DNA from: Ga0077555 sp964500805
GTDB lineage: Bacteria > Pseudomonadota > Alphaproteobacteria > Rhizobiales > Hyphomicrobiaceae
Assembly (NCBI GenBank): GCA_964500805.1
Contig: CAZCQH010000017.1
Coordinates: 38,089 to 102,088 of the forward strand
Length of the DNA: 64,000 bases
Direction of reading: 5' to 3'
The notes under the pieces are model-generated. The model worked only from the letters and a program-made list of their open reading frames with translations, was not told the origin of the DNA and did no database searches. Of the stretch, positions 1 to 7,194 are shown one piece after another; within the stretch, counting starts at the first letter, position 1; the number at the start of each line of letters is the position of its first letter. Both the position numbers and the translations under genes were made by a program.

Positions 1-1544
1 ACCCGTTCTTGCGCATCGATCCTGCGCCGCCCGATGGGCGTGGCCTCAATCCGATCCTCCAGGACCCGGCGCTCGCATTTCATCCGCCGTTCCTCTATGC
101 GGGTTATGTCGGATTTTCGATGGCCTTCTCGTTCGCCGTCGCAGCGCTCATCGAAGGTCGCATCGACGGCGCCTGGGCGCGCTGGGTCCGTCCTTGGACA
201 TTGGCTGCGTGGATGTGTCTGACGCTCGGCATCGCTATGGGCTCCTGGTGGGCTTACTACGAGCTTGGCTGGGGCGGTTGGTGGTTCTGGGACCCGGTCG
301 AGAACGCGAGCTTCATGCCCTGGCTTGCGGGCACTGCGCTGCTCCACTCTGCGCTCGTAATGGAAAAGCGTGAGGCATTGAAGGTCTGGACCATTCTCCT
401 CGCGATTCTGACTTTCTCTCTGTCCCTGATGGGAACGTTTCTCGTGCGCTCGGGCGTCCTTTCATCGGTTCACGCCTTCGCCGTCGATCCGCAGCGCGGC
501 ATCTTCATCCTGGGCCTGATGGTGATCTACATCGGTGGTGCACTCGCACTCTATTCATTCCGCGCACCAGGCCTTCGCCGCGGAGGCCTCTTTGCCCCCA
601 TTTCTCGCGAGGGCAGCCTCGTCCTGAACAACATCTTGCTCGCGACCGCCACGGGAACAGTGCTCGTCGGCACGCTCTACCCCTTGGCGCTGGAAGCAGC
701 GACCGGCGACAAGATCTCGGTCGGTGCACCCTACTTCAATCTAACGTTCGGGCCCTTGATGATCCCGCTGCTCCTGGCTCTGCCCCTTGGGCCGTTTCTC
801 GCTTGGAAGCGAGGCGATATTCGTGCAGTCGCCGAACGGTTGCTTGCGGCAGTCGCGATTGCGGCCATTGCCGCAGCGTTGGCGTTTGCCTTCTACAGCC
901 GCGGACCGTGGCTCGCGCCGTTCGGCATCGCGCTCGGGGTGTGGGTGATCGCAGGCGCGCTCTCCGAGTTGGCGTTCCGCGTTCGCCTGGGTGCAGCGCC
1001 GCTCGACGAGGTTGTGCGCCGCCTCGCCAACTTGCCGCGCTCCAGCTATGGCGGCGCGTTGGCTCACATCGGCGTCGGCGCCATGACAATCGGCATCATT
1101 GCGACCTCAGCGTGGCAGTCCGAGAAAATCCAAGTAGTGAGACCGGGCGAGCGGCTCGATATCGCCGGCTATTCCCTTGAATTCCGAGGTACCGCTCCTA
1201 TCAATGGCCCTAATTACAGGGAAACTGTCGGCGTTTTCGCCGTCTCAAGCAAAGGCCGCGCCATCACGGAACTCGTGCCGTCTAAGCGCCTCTATACGCA
1301 GCCGCAGCAGGCCACGACCGAGGCGGGAATTCACGTCTCTTGGGCAGGCGATCTCTACGCTGTCCTCGGCGATGACCAGCAGAACGGCGCTTGGTCCGTT
1401 CGTGTCTACTTTAACCCACTCGTTCGTTGCATCTGGCTCGGGGCGATTTTGATGTTCATCGGCGGCGCCCTCTCCCTTTCCGACCGGCGGCTGCGTGTTG
1501 GTGCTCCGCGCCGAGCCGCACGCGTCCCGGCGCCTGCGGAGTGA
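1..1544 (+). CDS. ccmF: Cytochrome c maturation protein CcmF, C-terminal part (5' end outside window)
   Basis: Membrane subunit of the system I haem lyase that, with CcmH, attaches haem to apocytochrome c on the periplasmic side. The frame is open from the first bases (reads PFLRIDPAPPDGRG), so the true start lies upstream. The 511 residues from the TTG at position 9 compare with about 650 for whole CcmF. Visible are the tryptophan-rich haem-handling segment (WGGWWFWDPVENAS), the conserved HPPFLY segment just before it, many hydrophobic helices and a final helix before a basic tail. The next gene, ccmH, starts 5 bases after the stop, so the two are co-transcribed. Family assignment is firm. 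Confidence 0.95.
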   Translation, partial: PFLRIDPAPPDGRGLNPILQDPALAFHPPFLYAGYVGFSMAFSFAVAALIEGRIDGAWARWVRPWTLAAWMCLTLGIAMGSWWAYYELGWGGWWFWDPVENASFMPWLAGTALLHSALVMEKREALKVWTILLAILTFSLSLMGTFLVRSGVLSSVHAFAVDPQRGIFILGLMVIYIGGALALYSFRAPGLRRGGLFAPISREGSLVLNNILLATATGTVLVGTLYPLALEAATGDKISVGAPYFNLTFGPLMIPLLLALPLGPFLAWKRGDIRAVAERLLAAVAIAAIAAALAFAFYSRGPWLAPFGIALGVWVIAGALSELAFRVRLGAAPLDEVVRRLANLPRSSYGGALAHIGVGAMTIGIIATSAWQSEKIQVVRPGERLDIAGYSLEFRGTAPINGPNYRETVGVFAVSSKGRAITELVPSKRLYTQPQQATTEAGIHVSWAGDLYAVLGDDQQNGAWSVRVYFNPLVRCIWLGAILMFIGGALSLSDRRLRVGAPRRAARVPAPAE

Positions 1545-1549
1545 GGACG

Positions 1550-2053
1550 ATGTGGCGCTCACATCATTGGAGGCCGCGGCTGGCGCGAGCGACTCTGGGG
1601 GGCATTCTCGTTGCAGGCAGCATCGGAGCGCTTCCTCCAGCAGCTCGCGCCGTTGAACCCGATGAGATCCTCGCAGATCAAGCCCTCGAAACTCGGGCAC
1701 GACGCATCTCGGCGGATCTGCGTTGCCTCGTGTGCCAGAACCAGTCGATCGATGACTCCAACGCACCGCTGGCCCGCGACCTGCGGTTGCTTGTTCGTGA
1801 GCGTCTGAAGCAGGGCGACACGGACGCCGACGTCCGCGCATTCGTGGTTCAGCGCTACGGTGAATTCGTTTTATTGCGTCCGCCGCTGTCTCTCCGCACG
1901 ATCATCTTATGGCTCGCGCCGCTGTTGCTGCTTGCATTGACAGCTGCAATCCTCTGGTCGCGGCGTCGCAACGCTGTCGAGCAAACGCCCCCGGCCGCTC
2001 TGTCGCCTCAGGAGCAAGCTCGGCTCGATCAGCTTCTGAGGCGTCACGACTGA
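1550..2053 (+). CDS. ccmH: Cytochrome c-type biogenesis protein CcmH
   Basis: Thiol-disulfide component of the haem lyase that reduces or holds the apocytochrome CXXCH cysteines. The 167-residue protein has an N-terminal signal or anchor (residues about 12-34), the diagnostic motif LRCLVCQNQSI with Cys59 and Cys62, a helical domain (LARDLRLLVRERL), and a C-terminal membrane helix (about 118-138) followed by a basic stretch. ATG 1550 lies 5 bases after the ccmF stop, with GTGAGGACG just before it; an open frame further upstream is only overlap with ccmF. This is the usual ccmF-ccmH order of Rhizobiales. Confidence 0.93.
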   Translation: MWRSHHWRPRLARATLGGILVAGSIGALPPAARAVEPDEILADQALETRARRISADLRCLVCQNQSIDDSNAPLARDLRLLVRERLKQGDTDADVRAFVVQRYGEFVLLRPPLSLRTIILWLAPLLLLALTAAILWSRRRNAVEQTPPAALSPQEQARLDQLLRRHD

Positions 2054-2111
2054 ATCCTCACGACTGAATGGAGCGTCTTGTCCGGCTTGACTTCGCACAG
2101 CATGCCCGCAG

Positions 2112-3275
2112 TTATCTCCTGGGAGCATCTGTTGAGCTCGACGGAGCAACCGCCCCCGATCGATCTGGAGCCGTTGCCAGTGTGGTCAGCAGATCCAGCG
2201 TCGCAAGCCCGGTCACTGGTTTCTGTAGCGCTCGCTCGTGCGCCTCGATTGCAGCCTTCATTGACGGGCCGAATATTCCGTCGATCCGGCCGGTATATAG
2301 ATTCCAGCTCTTCAGTCGTTCCTGCAGTTCCCGCATCTGCCCGCCATTGGTAATGATTGACTGTGATCTCAGTGGCTCGATCAAATGCGCGAATGCCGTT
2401 GCGCTCACGGCGGTGTTGGCGATGGTGTCTGAGCGTTGGCGAGCGACCTGGCCACGTTGCGAGGTCACCTTCGACTGCACATAGGTTCCAACGTTGATGG
2501 CGATGACCACTGGACCATCTGCGGTCTCCAGCAGCACCGGTGATCCCGAGGAGGCCCCGCCAGTGTCACATGTATGCAGCGTGATGTGCTCCGGCTCCAT
2601 GAAATCCGGCGAGATCGATGACCACGGCGCCCTGTCGAAATCGCGCCCGATTTGGCATGGCTTCGAGTAAGCAGCCCGCCACTGGGCCCAGTCACGATGG
2701 TAGGAGACCTGAAATATCTTGCTGTCTTTTGCCTGCTCGATCAGTTCATCGCTCGACAGTGCTTTCACAGTCAGGCCGCCGCCGGGACAAGCATCGCGCT
2801 GAAGTTTGACAAGCGCCCAGTCGTGCGCCGCATCGATTGGCGGCTTCACTCGCATTCGGAAGTCGCCAGCAAGAATGTTCTGGGATGCCGAACCGGTCGT
2901 TGCCCCATCGATCCTCACGAGGTCCCGGCTTCGGTCGTAGTTTCGTGCGAACACGTAATCAGCATGGCGCATGGCTGAACCAGCGTGCGCCTTATGCAGG
3001 CAATGAGCAGCCGTAGCGATCACGTTCTCCGCAACGCAGAACGCTGAGCAGACCGTCCTTGACTGATTATTGAATAGAAGGCCAACTTTCAGCGCGACCG
3101 TCTCGAATCGTGCCGGGACGTTCGTCCGGTCGTCAGTGCCGAATACGGCCACCCGCTCCACCGGAAGTTTGCTGGTTGTCATTTCGGCGTGCCCCAGGCT
3201 CCCCGCCTGCAACTCACTCGAAAGGCCGATCGCTGCGCTGGCCGCAATTGCCGCGATCTTGAACCTGAACGGCAT
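2112..3275 (-). CDS. Exported trypsin-like serine protease with C-terminal peptidoglycan-binding domain
   Basis: The 387-residue protein begins with a signal peptide (hydrophobic IAAIAASAAIGL, likely cut after LQAG). A chymotrypsin-fold protease domain follows: His91 in ATAAHCLH, Asp152 in AHDWALVKL, and Ser243 in GASSGSP, where the Asp normally preceding the catalytic Ser is Ser. The last 80 residues (RELQERLKSWNLYTGRIDGIFG) match a PG_binding_1 repeat, so the enzyme probably works in the periplasm near the cell wall. It is convergent with ccmH and divergent from degP, sharing a 155-bp control region with it. The substrate is unknown; a role in envelope quality control is inference from location. 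Confidence 0.8.
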   Translation of the reverse strand: MPFRFKIAAIAASAAIGLSSELQAGSLGHAEMTTSKLPVERVAVFGTDDRTNVPARFETVALKVGLLFNNQSRTVCSAFCVAENVIATAAHCLHKAHAGSAMRHADYVFARNYDRSRDLVRIDGATTGSASQNILAGDFRMRVKPPIDAAHDWALVKLQRDACPGGGLTVKALSSDELIEQAKDSKIFQVSYHRDWAQWRAAYSKPCQIGRDFDRAPWSSISPDFMEPEHITLHTCDTGGASSGSPVLLETADGPVVIAINVGTYVQSKVTSQRGQVARQRSDTIANTAVSATAFAHLIEPLRSQSIITNGGQMRELQERLKSWNLYTGRIDGIFGPSMKAAIEAHERALQKPVTGLATLDLLTTLATAPDRSGAVAPSSSTDAPRR

Positions 3276-3430
3276 GTCTTCTGCCCCTAGTCGGACGTGT
3301 ACCCCTTACCAAGTTTTAATGCTGCCGAAAGGTGACCGTAAGGCGGCAATGTCTATAGGAGTGCCCGGATCCATTCGGGCCCGCAAATCTCTGGGTACAA
3401 GAATTGAACTTTCGAGAGGATACATCGATC

Positions 3431-4963
3431 ATGGCTGTCGAATCTTACGTCCGGCGCCACTCGGCCAAGGCGCTTTATCTGGGAATGCCGGTGCTGAGCC
3501 TGCTTGGCGCCGGATTGGTCGGATTGTCGTTGGCCGGACAGCCGACACCCGTGATTGCGCAGCGCGCGCCAGACGCGGGGGTGCAAACGCCCTTCGGCCG
3601 TGCACCGCTTTCCTTCGCGGACATTGTTGACCGCGTGAAGCCCGCTGTCGTGAGCATCCACGTGACGGCTGGCAATCGGGGTAATGCTCCAGCTCAGAGC
3701 AAAGGTGGTCGCTCTCCTCTCCCAGACCTTCCGGATGACCATCCGCTCAACGAGTTCTTCAAGAATCTTCCGAAGGAGTTCCGTGGTGCGCCGCAGCAGC
3801 CGCGCCAGTCTTTGGCACAGGGCTCGGGTTTCGTCATTACGGCCGACGGCTATGTCGTTACCAACAACCACGTCGTAGACGGTGCGACCAAGATCCAGGT
3901 GAGCTTCGACGAGAATAACAAGCACGAAGCCGACCTGATTGGCACTGACGCCCGCACGGACATCGCGCTGCTTAAAATCAAGAGCGATAAGACCTTCCCG
4001 TTTGTAAAGTTTGCCGATAAGGGCGCCCGAGTTGGTGACTGGGTGCTGGCTGTCGGCAACCCCTTCGGTCTCGGTGGGACGGTGACGGCCGGTATCGTCT
4101 CGGCACTGAGCCGTGACATTGGCTCCGGCCCCTATGACTTCTTACAAATCGATGCGGCGGTGAACCGAGGCAACTCGGGCGGACCAACGTTCAACCTCGA
4201 CGGCGAGGTTGTCGGCGTCAATACCGCAATTTACAGCCCGTCCGGTGGCAATGTTGGAATAGCGTTCGCTGTCCCCGCCAAAACTGCAGCTGAAGTGATT
4301 GCACAGTTGCGCTCGTCCGGTAGCGTCAGCCGGGGTTGGCTCGGCGTCAAAATCGAGAATGTCGACGAGGATAAGGCTGGCAGTCTTGGGATGGCTGAAG
4401 CCAAGGGAGCCATGATCAATGAGATCACGGCTGGTGGCCCCGCTGCCGATTCGACACTGAAGGCAGGCGACGTAATCGTGTCCGTCAACGGCGCAAAGAT
4501 TGAGAACAGCCGCGATCTTGCCCGCAAGATCGCCGAATTCTCGCCTGGCACTCAGGTAAAAGTCGAAGTCTTGCGTTTCGGCAAAGTCGAAACCGTGTCT
4601 GTGAAACTCGGGACATTCCCGGGCCGTACTGAGGTCGCGGCCAGCAAGCCTGAGACGCCACCGAAGGCTGCATCGACTGAGTTGCGCCAGCTCGGACTTT
4701 CGCTCTCGCAGGCGACAGGCACCAAGAATGCCCCGAAAGAAGGCGTGCTGATCACTGATGTCGTTGCGACCTCCGATGCAGCGACCAAAGGACTGAAGGC
4801 CGGGGATATCATTCTCGACGTACAGGGCCAGAAAGTTTCTTCTCCGGCCGACGTCGAATCCGGTGTGCAAGCGGTGAAGTCGCAGGGGCGTCCCGCTGTT
4901 CTCCTGCGCGTCAAGTCGGGCGATAATGTCCGCTTCGTTGCAGTGCAGTTCGCCAAGACCTGA
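3431..4963 (+). CDS. degP: Periplasmic serine endoprotease DegP/HtrA (Do family)
   Basis: Chaperone-protease that degrades misfolded periplasmic proteins. The 510 residues show a signal/anchor segment (LYLGMPVLSLLGAGLVGL), a trypsin-like domain with complete triad His147 (NNHVVDG), Asp177 (RTDIALLK) and Ser249 (GNSGGP), then two PDZ domains (about residues 300-385 and 415-505). ATG 3431 is chosen because GAGAGGA lies 11 bases upstream; an in-frame TTG at 3404 would add nine residues. An OmpR-type regulator and kinase follow 106 bp downstream, past a strong hairpin. This degP/two-component arrangement is common in Rhizobiales and suggests envelope-stress coupling. Confidence 0.93.
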   Translation: MAVESYVRRHSAKALYLGMPVLSLLGAGLVGLSLAGQPTPVIAQRAPDAGVQTPFGRAPLSFADIVDRVKPAVVSIHVTAGNRGNAPAQSKGGRSPLPDLPDDHPLNEFFKNLPKEFRGAPQQPRQSLAQGSGFVITADGYVVTNNHVVDGATKIQVSFDENNKHEADLIGTDARTDIALLKIKSDKTFPFVKFADKGARVGDWVLAVGNPFGLGGTVTAGIVSALSRDIGSGPYDFLQIDAAVNRGNSGGPTFNLDGEVVGVNTAIYSPSGGNVGIAFAVPAKTAAEVIAQLRSSGSVSRGWLGVKIENVDEDKAGSLGMAEAKGAMINEITAGGPAADSTLKAGDVIVSVNGAKIENSRDLARKIAEFSPGTQVKVEVLRFGKVETVSVKLGTFPGRTEVAASKPETPPKAASTELRQLGLSLSQATGTKNAPKEGVLITDVVATSDAATKGLKAGDIILDVQGQKVSSPADVESGVQAVKSQGRPAVLLRVKSGDNVRFVAVQFAKT

Positions 4964-4984
4964 TGAATATCTGGTAGACTGTCG

Positions 4985-5012
4985 CGGCGCGCCAGGGAAA
5001 CCTGGTGCGCCG
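4985..5012 (+). terminator. 12-bp GC-rich hairpin with GAAA tetraloop between degP and the response regulator
   Basis: Bases 4985-4996 pair with 5001-5012 over 12 bp (one G-U) around a GAAA loop. There is no T-run after it, so it is not a textbook Rho-independent terminator. It may be an attenuating or mRNA-stabilising structure that sets the ratio of degP to the downstream two-component genes. Confidence 0.55.
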
Positions 5013-5069
5013 TGGTGTATCAGAAGAGAGGCTCGTCGGAACCTTTCACATGATTTACGGAGGACCTCA

Positions 5070-5750
5070 ATGAAGGTTCTCGTTATAGAGGACGATCGCG
5101 ATATCGCACAGTTCATCATTCGTGGGCTGCGCGAGACAGGTCATCAGGCCGAGCACGCACCAGACGGCCCGTCCGGCCTTGAGGCTGCTCGCTCTGCCAC
5201 CTACGACGTGCTGATTGTCGATCGGATGCTCCCCGGCCGCGACGGTCTCTCGATCATTCAGGCCCTGCGCGCTGAAGGCCATCGCACGCCCGTTCTGATT
5301 CTTTCAGCGTTGGGGGAAGTCGACGACCGCGTGAAGGGTCTCAAGGCCGGAGGTGACGACTACCTCACGAAACCTTTCGCTCTGGCTGAGTTGCTGGCAC
5401 GTGTCGAGGCGTTGGTGAGGCGCTCCGCGCCTGAGGAATCGACGACGCGCTATGCCGTCGCTGATCTGGTGCTGGACCGCCTTACGCACAAAGTTACACG
5501 AGGCGGTGAGGCGATCCCGTTGCAGCCTCGCGAGTTCCGGCTGCTTGAGTACTTGATGCGCAATGCCGGACAAGTGATTACGCGCACCATGCTGCTCGAG
5601 AACGTCTGGGATTACCACTTCGATCCTCAGACAAATGTCATTGATGTTCACATCTCGCGGTTGCGCGGGAAGATCGACAAGGGTTTCGCTAAGCCGTTAC
5701 TTCACACGGTACGCGGCGCTGGCTACACCATCCGCGATGACGCCAACTAA
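5070..5750 (+). CDS. OmpR/PhoB-family two-component response regulator
   Basis: DNA-binding regulator of 226 residues. The receiver domain (1-115) has acidic pocket residues Asp8 and Asp9, phospho-acceptor Asp51 in LIVDRMLPGRDG, and the switch Lys in LTKPF. The C-terminal winged helix (about 128-224) carries LQPREFRLLEYLMRN and the recognition region VIDVHISRLRGKID, typical of the OmpR class. ATG 5070 is preceded by GGAGG at a good distance (5059-5063). The stop overlaps the start of the kinase gene by 14 bp, showing translational coupling. It probably responds to an envelope signal given the degP neighbour; target genes are not known. Confidence 0.92.
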   Translation: MKVLVIEDDRDIAQFIIRGLRETGHQAEHAPDGPSGLEAARSATYDVLIVDRMLPGRDGLSIIQALRAEGHRTPVLILSALGEVDDRVKGLKAGGDDYLTKPFALAELLARVEALVRRSAPEESTTRYAVADLVLDRLTHKVTRGGEAIPLQPREFRLLEYLMRNAGQVITRTMLLENVWDYHFDPQTNVIDVHISRLRGKIDKGFAKPLLHTVRGAGYTIRDDAN

Positions 5751-7194
5751 TCCATTTCAGTCGACGGTATTCCGAATAGCGGTCGTGTCGGCGTTGCTCC
5801 TGGGCGCATTGGCGCTTGGGGTGGCCTGGACAGTTGGCTCTGCTGCCAATGCGATTCTTACGCACGCGGTAGAGGAAGCGATTCAGGCCGATGCTGCCGA
5901 GCTGCGCGCAGAGTTCACGCGTGGCGGCATGACCGTTCTGGCCGATGCGGTCAGCGAGCGTAGCCGCCAACCGTCGGGCGGCCTCTATTACCTCGCTGAC
6001 GCGTCGCTGCAAAAGCGCGCCGGCAACCTCGTCGAAAGGCCAGAGACATTCCGGGGCAGTGCTCGTGCTGGAATATTCACATATCAGCTTCCGGGCCAGG
6101 CCGCGCCAAACACTGCAGCAGGTCTGCACGTTGCACTGGACGGTGGTGGCTCGCTCATAATTGCGCGCGACATCGAGGCGCAGAGAACGCTGCTGCAGTC
6201 ACTGTATCGCCATCTTGGTTTTGGGCTCTTGGTGCTCCTGCTTGCCGGCGCAGGTGGCGGCTATCTGCTCGCACGTCACATACTGCGCCGCATCGACGGC
6301 ATGCGACGGGCGAGCGAGACGATCATGGCCGGAAGTTTGAACGAGCGTCTGCCGCTGGCCGGTTCCGGCGATGAGCTCGACCGGCTGGCTAGCCAGCTCA
6401 ATGCCATGCTCGAACGTATTGAGAGCCTAATGGGAAGTCTGCGTGAGGTTTCAGACAACATAGCGCACGACCTCAAGACTCCGCTGAACCGCTTGCGTAA
6501 CAGTGCAGAAGCGGCGCTCTCTGACGCGCGCGGCAGCCCGGCCTGGCGGGAGGGGCTTGAGCGTACCATTGATGAAGCTGACGACCTGATCAAAACGTTC
6601 AATTCATTGTTGCTCATTGCGCGCCTCGAAGCTGGCGCAGTTGAGCAGAGCTTCGAGTCTGTCGATCTCGCGGTGCTGGTTCGTGACGTGGCCGAACTTT
6701 ACGAGCCAGTCGCCGAGGAAGCAGGGTTCGCTGTCCATGCGAAGGTTTGCGAAAGCCTGCCAATCCGCGCAAATCGCCAGCTCATCGGACAAGCGCTCTC
6801 CAACTTGATCGAAAACGCAATCAAGTACGGCGTTCAATCATCCGGTGCTCTGCCCGGTTCCATCCGTTCCTCCATTGCAGTCGAGGCAATAGCGGCCGGC
6901 GATAACGCGACGGTGACGGTCGCAGATAGCGGACCCGGCATTTCGCCGGGCGATCGTCAGCGCGCGCTTAAGCGCTTCGTGCGCCTGGAGGCTAGCCGTT
7001 CCCGTCCCGGATCGGGCCTGGGTTTGAGCCTGGTCACGGCCGTCGTTCAACTGCATCACGGCACTATTCGCCTTGAGGACAACGCGCCAGGTCTACGAGT
7101 CGTGATGATGTTTCCCCTCGCTCGGGACAAGCAGGCCATGGCAAGCTCAGCCAGCCAACAAGCTGTTGCGTTGCAGTCAGTAGGAAAAATGTGA
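5737..7194 (+). CDS. HAMP-domain sensor histidine kinase
   Basis: Partner of the preceding regulator, 485 residues. Order of parts: membrane helix (about 13-33), short periplasmic sensor, second helix (about 159-182), HAMP linker, HisKA domain with phospho-acceptor His244 in SDNIAHDLKTPLNRL, then a catalytic ATPase domain with N box (LIENAIKYG), G1 (VADSGPGIS) and G2 (GSGLGLSLV). ATG 5737 lies inside the last codons of the regulator gene; an open frame upstream is overlap only. The 3' end overlaps the glnE start by 4 bp, so degP, this pair and glnE may form one transcription unit. The signal is not evident. Confidence 0.92.
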   Translation: MTPTNPFQSTVFRIAVVSALLLGALALGVAWTVGSAANAILTHAVEEAIQADAAELRAEFTRGGMTVLADAVSERSRQPSGGLYYLADASLQKRAGNLVERPETFRGSARAGIFTYQLPGQAAPNTAAGLHVALDGGGSLIIARDIEAQRTLLQSLYRHLGFGLLVLLLAGAGGGYLLARHILRRIDGMRRASETIMAGSLNERLPLAGSGDELDRLASQLNAMLERIESLMGSLREVSDNIAHDLKTPLNRLRNSAEAALSDARGSPAWREGLERTIDEADDLIKTFNSLLLIARLEAGAVEQSFESVDLAVLVRDVAELYEPVAEEAGFAVHAKVCESLPIRANRQLIGQALSNLIENAIKYGVQSSGALPGSIRSSIAVEAIAAGDNATVTVADSGPGISPGDRQRALKRFVRLEASRSRPGSGLGLSLVTAVVQLHHGTIRLEDNAPGLRVVMMFPLARDKQAMASSASQQAVALQSVGKM

